A DNA stretch of 62,040 nucleotides from CAWKEY01 sp963848675 (GTDB taxonomy: Bacteria; Pseudomonadota; Gammaproteobacteria; Methylococcales; Methylomonadaceae), in contig CAWKEY010000029.1 in assembly GCA_963848675.1 (NCBI GenBank), positions 1 through 62,040 on the forward strand, in the 5' to 3' direction. The position numbers and the translations under genes were made by a program. The notes under the pieces are model-generated. The model searched no databases. It saw only the letters and a program-made list of their open reading frames with translations, and was not told the DNA's origin. Below are positions 1 through 8,880 of this stretch, one piece after another. Each line of letters starts with the position of its first letter. Positions within the stretch are counted from its first letter, which is position 1.

Positions 1-393
1 CCCGCCTGAATAGATGGGCAACGCTTCACTCAACATAAATTCCATGCTGAAATAAGCGACGCAGCTCAAGGAACCCTGCGAATGATTCTGCTGAAACCAG
101 GCGGACGTCTCAAGGGATTGCCGCCGGGTCTGCACCAGCTCATCAACATTCTTGCGAAAAACAGGATCGGCCAACACGCACTCGATCCGGTCGCGCGAGA
201 CCGTCTGCAGTACCACCCAAGGATTCTGCGTGAGTTTCCACAGCGTAGGATCAAGCTGTCGCCATATCTGGTCGGTGGAATGATTCCACGACCAGCACAT
301 ATCCAGGGCCAGTTCCGCCAAGTCATCGAATCCTTCGATTTCCGTGGGCAGAAGGCTGTATAGAGGGTGGCGAACTCGCTTTTGTTTACTCAT
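1..393 (-). CDS. Alpha-glucan (glycogen/maltodextrin) phosphorylase, N-terminal part
   Basis: The reverse strand reads without interruption from ATG at 393 to the window edge (131 codons), so the gene continues outside. The peptide has the N-terminal domain typical of bacterial alpha-glucan phosphorylases: a WSWNH segment, a QNPWVVLQ segment, then YFSMEF and the LPIYSGG motif leading into the catalytic core. The family releases glucose-1-phosphate from glycogen or maltodextrin in the cytoplasm. A GAGG ribosome site lies just upstream of the ATG. The active-site lysine region is outside the window, so only the family call is supported. Confidence 0.85.
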   Translation of the reverse strand, partial: MSKQKRVRHPLYSLLPTEIEGFDDLAELALDMCWSWNHSTDQIWRQLDPTLWKLTQNPWVVLQTVSRDRIECVLADPVFRKNVDELVQTRRQSLETSAWFQQNHSQGSLSCVAYFSMEFMLSEALPIYSGG

Positions 394-623
394 CAATTAT
401 CCTCATTCAAAGCATCTCCGATTATCTTTGTGTTCTTGGGTACCGTTAATAATGCCCGCTCCTTGGCAACGTTACTGAACAACAAGATCAGCTTAAGCTT
501 GGTATTGACATGTTTCAGCTCGAATTTGCCAGTAAGAAGAAATCCAGCGTAGCTCGACCCTATAATCCAGCAACTGGTTAAAATCGAACGCCAATCCGTC
601 CTGAATCATTTTTTTAACATCCA

Positions 624-1290
624 TTAATTCGCCAATTTCAGTAATGTCTTTGAAGAAAGCGTATAGACCGGTTTGACCAGATATTTAGCAACTCTAATCC
701 CCACCGGGCTGATATAATTTCGCCTTTGCCCGACATGTGCAATTTCATCAATGGTAATTTCATCCAGCAGAGCCTTTAGCCGGTCACGGACTTCGGGCCC
801 GTCAACCAATACCTCATCGAATAATTGATACAAATGGCAATAAAAGAGACACCCATCAATTCAGTAACGAAGGAAGGGGTGTCCAGCATAAAACCTGGAA
901 ACCTGGGGAACTGTTCATAAATTTTTTCTTTGAACGGCGATAACGGCACCCACTCAACCTGTTCTAGGCCACATGTTTTCAGCATTTCGTCGAACAAACG
1001 TACATGGCAAAATTCTTCAGCTAAATGGACGCGGGGAATTTTGTCTTCCACTGTAATTGAATGCGCCATATCGGGAATGGCATCCCAAGCGCCTTTAATG
1101 CCTACCCATTCGTGGCGGGCAAATTTGTATATAGCGCAAAGCATCATGGAGGATAGTCTTTTTAAAGAATAGATTTAGATGCCTTTCCGTTAGTACGGCG
1201 TCAATCGGATTATCTTCGATTCCTTTGAATAAGTCTGTTCGATAACGCACATAAAACCTGGTGCTGACCAAGCTATTCCTGCATCGAATA
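624..1290 (-). pseudogene. Ferritin-like di-iron protein, broken by frameshifts
   Basis: Three adjacent reverse-strand frames join into one protein-like sequence. The first part (about 1290-1130) ends TERHLNLFFKKTILHDAL. The middle frame (about 1147-830) holds an EEFCH motif (ExxH, a di-iron ligand pattern). The last frame (833-624) holds a second ExxH, DEIAH. The two ExxH motifs about 100 residues apart suggest a ferritin-like four-helix fold. At least two frame changes, near 1130 and 830, are needed, and the C-terminus looks short. I cannot give its substrate. Sequencing error is an alternative to true decay. Confidence 0.55.
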
Positions 1291-1711
1291 TGCGCGCGTT
1301 GCGTAAAAACTACTCCATGTGACGCTTGTTCGTTTCTCCAGTGCATGCTGCTGACGACCTGATTGGTCAACATCTGAATGTCATAAACGATGATGTTAGC
1401 CTTACCTGAAATACCTGTGACCGCTGTGGAGCTAGGGGCTGACGCCTAAACTTACGATTTGTGATTGGCTGAAATGGGTCGAAACGTAACGTTCGAAATC
1501 TCTCCCTTTAAGAATTTCTAGCCAACCCACCAATATTAAAGGTATCTCAAGTAGTGCAGTCGACTTCTGATATTCGTGCAGCCGTCTTCTGACATTGACG
1601 TCCGAAACCGACCGGTTTCGGACACCCCCTCTGGGGGGTGTACAAAAGTAGGCAAAATGCATTTCGTACACATGCTGTTATTCGTACATCCCTTTCGGAC
1701 GGAATCAGCTC
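1291..1711. other. Non-coding stretch upstream of the resolvase gene
   Basis: No convincing gene here. The only clear structure is the pair of inverted repeats at 1600-1641 directly upstream of the interrupted resolvase gene, where a resolvase recombination site would normally sit. Confidence 0.4.
1600..1641. repeat. Two adjacent inverted repeats, possible res site
   Basis: The first palindrome has 10-base arms GTCCGAAACC (1600-1609) and GGTTTCGGAC (1614-1623). The second has arms ACACCCCC (1622-1629) and GGGGGTGT (1634-1641). They lie about 70-110 bases upstream of the resolvase start codon at 1712. A recombination site is inferred from position only. Confidence 0.35.
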
Positions 1712-1802
1712 ATGTCACGCGTTTTTGCTTACTGCCCCCTGTGCCAATATGACCTGAGACACCTACCCCTCGGAAATTAGAGTATAAAGGTAGATCAGAA
1801 TC

Positions 1803-2291
1803 ATGAACAAATCGAAAGCAGAGACAATGGAATCATCACAGTTAACTGCGCCGGAGGGCGCGTTGGAAGACGCCCCCAGGGCGACTGGAAACGCGCCCTC
1901 CGGCGCGCGGCCCGACCCGGAGGTGGTTGCCACGGCTCGGCGCCGACAATTTACCAGCGCCGACAAGCGCCGCATCCTGGAGGCCGCTGATCGCTGTACC
2001 CAGCCGGGTGAGATTGGAGCCCTGTTACGCAAAGAAGGGATTTACTCTTCCCACCTGACCACTTGGCGTAGGCAGCGTGCTGCCGATGAGCGTGCCGCGT
2101 TGGCGCCGCAAAAGCGCGGGCCCAAGGCCGATCCCGCACAGGCCGAGGATCGCCGTGTGCTCCAACTCACCCAGGAAAATGACCGCCTGCGCCGCAAACT
2201 GACCCAGGCCAATGCCATCATTGATGTCCAAAAAAAACTTTGCGCCTTGCTCGGGTTGACGACGGACGACACGCCGAGCGAGAGCTGCTGA
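1803..2291 (+). CDS. IS3-family transposase OrfA
   Basis: A 162-residue basic protein with a helix-turn-helix (residues about 50-90, FTSADKRRILEAADRC) and a C-terminal leucine-zipper-like helix (LTQENDRLRRKLTQANAIIDVQKKL), the standard OrfA layout. OrfA binds the IS ends and supplies the N-terminus of the OrfAB transposase. An AAGG ribosome site lies upstream of ATG 1803. The start falls inside the IS left end, and the frame overlaps OrfB. Confidence 0.85.
   Translation: MNKSKAETMESSQLTAPEGALEDAPRATGNAPSGARPDPEVVATARRRQFTSADKRRILEAADRCTQPGEIGALLRKEGIYSSHLTTWRRQRAADERAALAPQKRGPKADPAQAEDRRVLQLTQENDRLRRKLTQANAIIDVQKKLCALLGLTTDDTPSESC
2230..2237 (+). promoter_or_regulatory. Programmed -1 frameshift site (A8 run) of the IS
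   Basis: Eight adenines span CAA AAA AAA CTT in the OrfA frame. A one-base slip back gives AAA ACT TTG and enters the OrfB frame. This is the usual way IS3 elements make the OrfAB fusion. Confidence 0.6.
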
Positions 2292-3337
2292 TGCAAGCCC
2301 TCAACCAGTTGGCACCGGAGGTCGGCTTGGCTCCGGCCTGCGCCGCTCTGAATCTGAGCCGCAGTTCGGTCTATCGCGAGGATGCCCGCCGGCGTCTCTT
2401 GCTGCCCGCGACGGCAGCGTTGGCGCCCCGTCCGCCTGCCCCGTTGGCTTTCTCAGCCGATGAGCGGCAGCAACTGCTGGAGGTGCTCAACAGCGAACGC
2501 TTCGCCGACTGCTCGCCGTATTTTGTCTATGCCACGCTGCTGGACGAAGGGCGCTACATCGGCTCGGTGCGCACCCTGTACCGCGCCCTGGAGGCGGACG
2601 GCCAGTCGGCGGAGCGCAGGCGCCAGCGGATGCACCCGGTCTACACCAAACCGGAACTCCTGGCCACCGCGCCCAACCAGGTCTGGAGCTGGGATATCAC
2701 GAAACTCAAAGGCCCGGCCAAATGGACCTGTTTCCATCTGTATGTGATCCTGGATATTTTTAGCCGCTATGTCGTCGGCTGGATGGTTGCTCCACGGGAA
2801 ACCGCCGAACTGGCCGAGCAACTGATCGCCGAGACGGTGGCCAAACACAACATCCTGCCGAACACGCTGACGCTGCATGCCGATCGCGGTTCCAGCATGC
2901 GTAGTAAGCCCGTGGCTGCCTTGCTGGTTGATCTGGATGTCGCCAAGACCCATAGCCGACCCTATGTCTCGGATGACAACCCCTATTCCGAGGCCCAGTT
3001 CAAAACACTGAAGTATCGGCCTGATTTCCCAGTCCGCTTCGGATGCATTGAGGATGCCCGTAGCCATTGCCAACGGTTCTTCCCGTGGTACAACCAGTCC
3101 CATTGCCACTCGGGCATCGCTTACATGACCCCGGCCACCGTCCACTTCGGCCAAGCCACTACGGTATACCAAGCACGCGCCAAAATCCTGGAGACTGCTT
3201 TCCTCGCCAATCCAAAGCGATTCAAAGGAAAGTGCCCCCTGCCACCCAGCTTGCCCAAAGCCGTTTGGATCAATCCGCCCGTTAACGCACAGGAGAACCT
3301 CAAACCCAAAAATACACAACAATTAGACACTAAATAA
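2240..3337 (+). CDS. IS3-family transposase OrfB (DDE catalytic domain)
   Basis: The frame runs 365 codons and is probably made as an OrfAB fusion by -1 slippage at 2230-2237. It has the HTH_21 region, then an rve integrase domain with the three acidic residues in WSWDITK, HADRGSS and the YSEAQFKTLKY segment. This is the D-D-35-E triad of IS3 transposases, which cut and join the IS ends. It reads intact to its stop at 3337. Confidence 0.9.
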   Translation: MRLARVDDGRHAERELLMQALNQLAPEVGLAPACAALNLSRSSVYREDARRRLLLPATAALAPRPPAPLAFSADERQQLLEVLNSERFADCSPYFVYATLLDEGRYIGSVRTLYRALEADGQSAERRRQRMHPVYTKPELLATAPNQVWSWDITKLKGPAKWTCFHLYVILDIFSRYVVGWMVAPRETAELAEQLIAETVAKHNILPNTLTLHADRGSSMRSKPVAALLVDLDVAKTHSRPYVSDDNPYSEAQFKTLKYRPDFPVRFGCIEDARSHCQRFFPWYNQSHCHSGIAYMTPATVHFGQATTVYQARAKILETAFLANPKRFKGKCPLPPSLPKAVWINPPVNAQENLKPKNTQQLDTK

Positions 3338-4001
3338 ACCAACTTGGTGTCTCAATGTCATTGACACATTCCGCTGTCGAGTATCGACGACAGATCAAAG
3401 CACCCAGAATCAGAGTATAGAAATCAAGGCGGCAGGATTCGCTATCCAAGCGCATCGACTGATTGAAGAAAGTATCAGCGGATCAGTGGCGGCAAAGGAG
3501 CGCCCCGGTTTTACCAAATTAATCGAGCGGATGGAATCCGGCGATATTCTGGTCGTTACCAAACTTGACCGGCTTGGGCGTAATGCGATGGATGTACGGG
3601 CAACCGTCGAGCAACTTTCAAATCAGGGTGTGCGCGTCCATTGTCTGGCACTGGGTGGTGTTGACCTGACGAGTTCAGCAGGGAAGATGACCATGCAAGT
3701 TATCGCAGCGGTAGCCGAGTTTGAACGTGACTTGTTGATTGAACGAACGCAGTCAGGGATTAATCGGGCTAAGGCTGCCGGCAAACCCTTTGGCAGACCT
3801 CCCGCGCTGACTATGGCGGAACGCGCAGCCGTCCTGGAAAAACTGGCTGCCGGGATTAATGTTACTGAGTTAGCGCGTGAATTCAAGACAACTCGACAAA
3901 CCATTATGCGAATAAGGGAAGCGGCTTTGACATCACCACAAAGTGGATAGAGTTGAGTACCCCATTGAGTTAATCAGAAATAAGAAAACGCCGAGGATTG
4001 G

Positions 4002-4202
4002 GTGAGTGAACTGCGCCTGTTTTTCGGCGCCGGCTACAGAGTTTATTTCGGGGAGCATGGCAACGATATTGTCGTGCTGCTATGCGGCGGCGACACTTTC
4101 GCCCTTGGCGAAAAAGACGCGGGTAGTGGGAAAAGGAATGGCAAGACTTATGTGATGGCAGCGCGGTACTCTGTCTGGATGAGGCGCACAGAATTGCAAT
4201 GA
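4002..4202 (+). pseudogene. HigB/RelE-type toxin remnant
   Basis: The segment SELRLFFGAGYRVYFGEHGND followed by VVLLCGGD matches the C-terminal half of HigB-type addiction toxins, ribosome-dependent mRNA nucleases. The N-terminal half is absent and the sequence after GGD does not look like the family. No antitoxin gene is recognisable downstream. I read it as a decayed toxin-antitoxin remnant. Confidence 0.5.
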
Positions 4203-4362
4203 AAACAGGATCGGCAGACTCGCCGCTGCTCTTGACGTCAAAACGCCTCAAAAACAGGGGCTTGCGCCAAGACTTGTGATCGGCAGAAAGATCGGCAATA
4301 GTAGTGGCAGAATGTGAGATAATTAGTTATCGAACAGAACCTTAGAGAATGTGTAGACCGGC

Positions 4363-5559
4363 ATGCCGCAAAATCTTGAAAGCCCCTCGCGCCTTGAGCC
4401 CTGCCTGCTCGAAGCTATTCCGGTCGAGATCACCGATCTCATCGCCAGCCTCACGGCTGCGGCTGAACGGCTCGGCCATCGGCTGCATCCCCAGACCACC
4501 GCCAATCTCGCCGACCTCGTGCGGGTGATGAACTGTTACTACTCGAACCTGATCGAGGGCCACAACACCAAGCCGCGCGACATCGAACGCGCTTTGGCGA
4601 ACGATCTCGACGGAGAGGAGACGCGCCGCAACCTCCAGGTCGAGGCTCGGGCGCATATCCACGTTCAGCGGATGATCGACCGCCGTTATGCGGTAGGATC
4701 ATTGCCGGAACCCGCCTCGGTGGAATTCCTGCGTTCTCTGCACCGCGCCTTTTACGACGAGGCCCCGGATTCTATGCTCATGATTGAAGGGGGCGGTCGC
4801 CGCTTCAGGATGGAACCGGGCGCATTTCGGACCGAGCCTCACCATGATGTCGCCGTGGGCCGTCACATCCCGCCGGGCAGCGACCAGGTGGAAGCGTTCA
4901 TGCGGTATTTCGAGCAGCGCTACGCTCTGGAGCCTATGGGGAAGGGCGGTCGGATCGTCGCTATGGCGGCCTCCCATCATCGCCTGAACTACATCCACCC
5001 CTTTCCAGACGGCAATGGCCGCGTCAGCCGCTTGATGAGTCATGCCATGGGCCTGTCCGCTGGCATTGGCGCTTCCGGGCTCTGGTCGGTGTCACGCGGT
5101 CTCGCGCGCGGCCTCACGAGCCGACAGGAATACAAACAAATGATGGATCATGCCGATATGCCACGGCAGGGCGATCTGGACGGACGCGGCAATCTTTCCC
5201 AAAAAGCGCTGGTGGAATTCATCGCCTGGTTCTTGCAGGTCTGCCTCGATCAGGTTTCCTTCATGGGCGACCTGTTTGAGTTTGATCATCTCGCCGGACG
5301 CCTGAAACTCTATGTTGAGCGTCAACAATTGAAGCCGCAGGCCTTCCACATCGTGGAGCGCGTGCTGCTCCAGGGCGAGATGCCCCGTGGCGAGGCGGAG
5401 CGGATCACCGGCCTCAAAGAGCGGGGTGCGCGCATGGTTCTCGCCAGCCTGGTCGAGCAAGGCATTCTGGGATCAGAGACCCCCAAAGGCCCGGTTTCGC
5501 TGCGGTTCCCAAGCGATGCCGTCGAGCTGCTGTTCCCGCGCCTGTTTGTCGAAGGGTAA
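4363..5559 (+). CDS. Fic-family AMPylase-like protein, class II
   Basis: A 398-residue protein with the Fic active-site loop HPFPDGNGRVSR near residue 211 (HxFx[D/E]GNGRxxR complete). The inhibitory helix motif SNLIEG is at about residues 61-66, before the core, which defines class II Fic proteins. The C-terminal third resembles a winged helix (EAERITGLKERGARMVL). Fic enzymes transfer AMP or related groups to target proteins; the target here is unknown. All catalytic residues are present. It lies between the toxin remnant and a transposon and may be cargo. Confidence 0.9.
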   Translation: MPQNLESPSRLEPCLLEAIPVEITDLIASLTAAAERLGHRLHPQTTANLADLVRVMNCYYSNLIEGHNTKPRDIERALANDLDGEETRRNLQVEARAHIHVQRMIDRRYAVGSLPEPASVEFLRSLHRAFYDEAPDSMLMIEGGGRRFRMEPGAFRTEPHHDVAVGRHIPPGSDQVEAFMRYFEQRYALEPMGKGGRIVAMAASHHRLNYIHPFPDGNGRVSRLMSHAMGLSAGIGASGLWSVSRGLARGLTSRQEYKQMMDHADMPRQGDLDGRGNLSQKALVEFIAWFLQVCLDQVSFMGDLFEFDHLAGRLKLYVERQQLKPQAFHIVERVLLQGEMPRGEAERITGLKERGARMVLASLVEQGILGSETPKGPVSLRFPSDAVELLFPRLFVEG

Positions 5560-5593
5560 GCGGTATTTTATATCGCCAACACAGGACCGCCCC

Positions 5594-5764
5594 ATGGGAT
5601 GCCGCACTAGGATCGCAACATATCTGCTCGTTATCACTCTGTTGGTCGGCCTCGCCGTATCCGGATTCGCGCGCGGGCAAGGGGGAGGGGAGCTAACGGG
5701 GCAGGTCGTCGACATAATCGGGCTTTTTGCTGCCAATTGTTACGTCCCGCATTATTCAAGGTGA
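5594..5764 (+). CDS. Small exported protein of unknown function
   Basis: A 56-residue frame just downstream of fic. Residues 8-27 are hydrophobic (LLVITLLVGLAV), like a signal peptide or single membrane helix, followed by a Gly-rich stretch. No family recognised. It may be a truncated remnant next to the transposon, and the coding call is tentative. Confidence 0.3.
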   Translation: MGCRTRIATYLLVITLLVGLAVSGFARGQGGGELTGQVVDIIGLFAANCYVPHYSR

Positions 5765-5861
5765 TTCGTCCCTCCCTATTTGAGGTGGGCCAGGGCAGAT
5801 TGACCCGCGCTATTATCGGCAGAACGCACACCGAAGACAGCGCGAGACAAAATACAGGATT

Positions 5862-6062
5862 TCAGGCTAGGTTATCCCTGCACCAAGGCTTTAAGGGATC
5901 ACAGAAATCAATCTGTTGTTGCTCACGAAATCGTTTCAGTTGGTGGTAGTGCTTGCTTTCCCACTGCATGGCTATCTCGGCTAGAACATCACTGATGGCG
6001 CTGATGGCTTCGTCGGAAAGTCCTTCAGGAAAGAGGGTTTCCATATCAATATCGATGATCAT
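5862..6062 (-). CDS. Small acidic transposon-associated protein
   Basis: A 66-residue frame whose start overlaps the end of the upstream ATPase gene by 4 bases, implying translational coupling. It begins with an acidic helix (FPEGLSDEAISAISDVL). I do not recognise a family. Its place as the last gene of the transposition operon suggests an accessory role. Confidence 0.5.
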   Translation of the reverse strand: MIIDIDMETLFPEGLSDEAISAISDVLAEIAMQWESKHYHQLKRFREQQQIDFCDPLKPWCRDNLA

Positions 6063-6853
6063 CGTAAGGCCTCAATGGCTTGTTGCAGCAGGTCATCGGG
6101 AAGATGATTCAGGCCTTTGGGAACGGCCATCTGCAGAGCGGTTTTCAGGATGCGTCCGGCCTGCCTCGGCAAGCCTTGCGATGCCTGTCGTAGCAACTCC
6201 ATGCCGGAATCGGCCAGCAGGGTGTGCTGGCAGCCGACGGCTTTGAGCGCATGGGTAATCAATTCGGCAAAGCGTTCGCGTTCGATGACCGGCATCAGTT
6301 GTAGACGAACCTGGATGCGCCCAGCCAGGGCTGCATAGGGTGCTCGACTGAGGGCATGAGCAAGGCTGGGATGTCCAACCAGCCAAACGGTCATCAGTTC
6401 TCGGGAATCGAAAGCGAAGTTCAGAAAGGCGGGGAAGTCTCGGAAAAACTCAGGCGGTAGGTTCTGTGCTTCGTCGATGATCCACACCAGTAACAGTTGT
6501 TTATTATCAGCCAGTTCCTGGATATGGGCTTTGATATCTCGCCAAAGCTGGGCTCGCCGGTAGGCAGGCTCAAGTCCGAGCGCCATAGCCAAGCTGCGGT
6601 AAAGATCGGTGCGGCCGAAGTCGGTTTCAGCAAGGTAAATGGTCCGGTAGCGGTGCGGGTTGAGTCCCTGAGTGAGGTGACGTAAAGCAACGGTCTTGCC
6701 GACGCCAGGTTCACCGGTCAGCAATCCTAAGCCTGGACTTTGCAACAACCACTGGAAGCGTTCATGCAAACAGGCCAGCGCACCATCATCCCAGAGTTCA
6801 CTTTGTTCCTTGCCCAGCGGGGCGGCTTTAATGCCAAAGTGTTGACGATACAT
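6059..6853 (-). CDS. Transposon AAA+ ATPase (TniB/ExeA-like)
   Basis: A 264-residue AAA+ protein with the N-terminal YRQHFGIKAAPL motif seen in ExeA/TniB-type ATPases, Walker A GEPGVGKT at about residues 46-53 and Walker B VWIIDEAQNLP near residue 123. Such ATPases activate a partner DDE transposase and help choose the target. Its ATG overlaps the stop of the upstream transposase reading frame (TAATG), as expected for one operon. The gene is intact although its neighbours are not. Confidence 0.8.
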   Translation of the reverse strand: MYRQHFGIKAAPLGKEQSELWDDGALACLHERFQWLLQSPGLGLLTGEPGVGKTVALRHLTQGLNPHRYRTIYLAETDFGRTDLYRSLAMALGLEPAYRRAQLWRDIKAHIQELADNKQLLLVWIIDEAQNLPPEFFRDFPAFLNFAFDSRELMTVWLVGHPSLAHALSRAPYAALAGRIQVRLQLMPVIERERFAELITHALKAVGCQHTLLADSGMELLRQASQGLPRQAGRILKTALQMAVPKGLNHLPDDLLQQAIEALR

Positions 6854-8185
6854 TAGGCTTTCTCCGCGGGTGTTTTAGCGTAATGCTGATCAAAGGCCAG
6901 CTCCACCAGATTGGGGCCGGCAGCGACAGGCGTTGTCTTGGTTGCTGATGGGGGTGAGCTGTTGACGGCGATGGCAGTTCGCCAGGGCATCGAGTGGCGT
7001 GGCCGCCCCACGGCTGTTGCCGTCTTCGTCTTCAACGCCGACCACCTGTTGAACATGCGGATCGACAACCAGGTGCACGCTTTTGCCCGACAGCTCATAG
7101 GGCACTTCAAAGTCATGGCCCTGATACGACACGCTGCCATCTTTGCGGACTTTGCGCTTGACGCGGTGATAAAAAATCGCATCCAGTTGCGCGGCCTTCT
7201 GACCGAGTTGCCGGCTCTGTGCCAAGTCCTGCTGGAAGCGGGCCAGTGGCGTTTTGTCATCGAGACTACTATGGGGGGTACGATGATAGACCTGCTCGAT
7301 CCAGGCCCAGAGTCTGGCGTTGAGATCGTCCAGATCATGGATACGCGAGACCTCCAGCTCACTCAGAAATTGGTCACGGAAAGTCCGATGCCAGCGTTCC
7401 AGTTTGCCCTTGCCTTCGGGCGCATAAGGCCGGCAGTAAATCAGCCGAATATCCAGCCGCGCACAAATGCCCTGCAAGGTGGCCGCGCGGTAGGCCGCGC
7501 CGTTATCGACCACCAGCTTTTTCGGTAGACCCCGCTTGAGCACCGCTTGCTTTAACACCCCTTCGATAGCCAAGGCCGTCTCACTGGTACAAAACGCACT
7601 ATGCGCCAGCAAGCGAGACGCATCATCCATTAGCGAGACCAGAAATACTTTGCAACGGCCCGTCTTTAACGTCAACGTGGGGCCATGCATGACATCGCCA
7701 TACCAGATTGAATTAGCATATTCAGCGACAAAGCGCCGATGTTCCTCGGGGATTGACGAGGAGCCCGTCGGGCGCGACAGGCCCTGTTGCTGCAAAAAAC
7801 GATGGATTGCTGAGCGGGATAAGGTGTCGCGCGACACCGTTCCTGCATTTTCCAGCAAGATTTTCAGTTGCCGAATGGAGCGGCGTGGATTTTCCCGCTT
7901 GGCGGCGAGCAAGGCTTCCTGAACCGTTACCGGCAACTTGGACACGCCGCGATCGGTGCGTTGCTGGGGTATCAAGCCGTCGATGCCGTGTGCACGCCAG
8001 GCATAATACCAAGACTCAATGGTTTTTTCGCCCAGGAAGCGCCGGTCTGAGCCAGGGATTGCATACTCTTTTCCAGCCAAACCCCGAATGATGGTTTGCA
8101 GTTCACCACGCGCTAACCGCTCGCGGCTGACTAAAGGGCCCAGAACCGAGAGGCGAAACAGGGCGATGGTATTGAACGTTTTCAT
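6853..8185 (-). pseudogene. DDE transposase (TniA/Mu-like), frameshifted near its 3' end
   Basis: Start chosen at ATG 8185, with GGAG six bases upstream. An N-terminal HTH is followed by an rve core with IWYGDVMHG, LVVDNGAAYR and PEGKGKLERW supplying D, D and E, then a Mu-type beta-barrel domain. The open frame stops at 6890 with an odd tail. The other frame continues as VAAGPNLVELAFDQHY and ends at 6853, where its stop overlaps the ATPase start. A one-base shift near 6950 therefore seems to have altered the last 25-30 residues. The catalytic core is whole, so activity may remain. Confidence 0.65.
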
Positions 8186-8315
8186 GTCAAACTCCAGATA
8201 ATTGATAGGAGCCGCTATGAAACCCGACCATATACCCTTTCGCCAGAGGGCAAAGTCTGTGGGTTCTTGAAACATACGCTCAATGCGTGTCCCAAGCCCA
8301 TTTAAACTCAACTGC

Positions 8316-8633
8316 TCATGGGACGATCACGCCCTCCCGATCTAGCCATGCCATCGCCTGACTCAAGGACATCGACTGCAAACAGTTCTGCCAAAATGCC
8401 GTAAAATCGACTGACCGTCCCAGTTCCGGAAAACGTATGCGTAAAAACAAGGCGAATTCGTGATGGCGCTCATGGAGTTCACGCCACCAGCGGCGGACAG
8501 TATGGCGATCCAGTCCACATTGCAGCGAACAACCGCGTAACGTGTAATCGCTCAACAGCGCAAGAATGACTGCCTGTTGAATCACCCAGTTATACCAGCT
8601 GGCGGGCTGCTTCCGGTACGGGAGCAGTCGACT
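8316..8633 (-). pseudogene. Transposon helix-turn-helix protein, N-terminally truncated
   Basis: The frame is open from 8633 to the stop at 8316 with no good start; a GTG at 8585 would give 89 residues. It contains an HTH-like segment (LQCGLDRHTVRRWW). Proteins of this sort often precede TniA/TniB-like pairs and carry an N-terminal zinc-binding part, which is missing here. It is in the same orientation as the transposase downstream. Confidence 0.45.
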
Positions 8634-8880
8634 CTAGGTCTGACAATCAATGTTCAAGATCACTGAACCCGGTCACGATGGCTTCGGCAACTCAAATAGT
8701 CGCCAATACTGCTAGTTCATCTACTTGTAGATTGAAAATTATCGGCACTATTGCCGAGGATAAAGACCATTAACAATATGAAACCCCCCAGATGATAATC
8801 ATGGTATGCTATTGCGGTCATCATTTGTGCTCGCGTATTCAACGTGACTTTCATCATTCAGTCTTTAGGCCTCCCCTCAT

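Larger units (their letters stand above)
1735..3373 (+). mobile_element. IS3-family insertion sequence
   Basis: A 1639-base element carrying two overlapping transposase frames. Its ends are imperfect inverted repeats sharing TGTG(C/T)CAAT and TGAGACACC. It is flanked by a 3-base direct repeat, CTG (1732-1734 and 3374-3376), which fits the short target duplications of IS3 elements. The exact ends were deduced from restoring the interrupted resolvase frame and could be off by a base or two. Confidence 0.8.
1712..3950 (+). pseudogene. Serine resolvase/invertase gene split by an IS insertion
   Basis: The gene starts with ATG at 1712 and encodes MSRVFAYC before it is cut by the IS at 1735-3373. 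It resumes at 3374 in frame with the catalytic RVSTTDQ motif. Joining the two parts through a shared CTG (1732-1734 and 3374-3376) rebuilds a normal serine recombinase start. The rest is typical: the LDRLGRN segment, AEFERDLLIERT, then a GRPP linker and a C-terminal helix-turn-helix (TELAREFKTTRQTIMRI). Intact members resolve transposon cointegrates or invert DNA. The interrupted copy should be inactive unless the IS excises precisely. Confidence 0.85.
5862..8633 (-). mobile_element. Decaying TniA/TniB-like transposon
   Basis: Four co-directed genes: truncated HTH protein, DDE transposase with a 3' frameshift, AAA+ ATPase and a small acidic protein. The ends are not certain. ATCGGCA motifs occur at both sides, and an 11-base inverted match at 4292-4302 and 8747-8757 might be the true termini, in which case fic is cargo. 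Confidence 0.55.
4292..8757. repeat. Candidate transposon terminal inverted repeat pair
   Basis: TCGGCAATAGT at 4292-4302 is matched by its exact inverse at 8747-8757. Extra ATCGGCA copies lie beside both, at 4279-4285 on the left and as part of the flanking sequence near 8741 on the right, as in multi-site ends of Tn7/Tn5053-like elements. Eleven bases could be chance, and no target duplication was found. Confidence 0.3.

Noticed and set aside
2453..3322. A 289-codon reverse frame in the IS
   Set aside because: Antisense shadow of OrfB, which has the full DDE triad.
4202..4290. HigA antitoxin after the toxin remnant
   Set aside because: No helix-turn-helix could be recognised in any frame; the region looks decayed.
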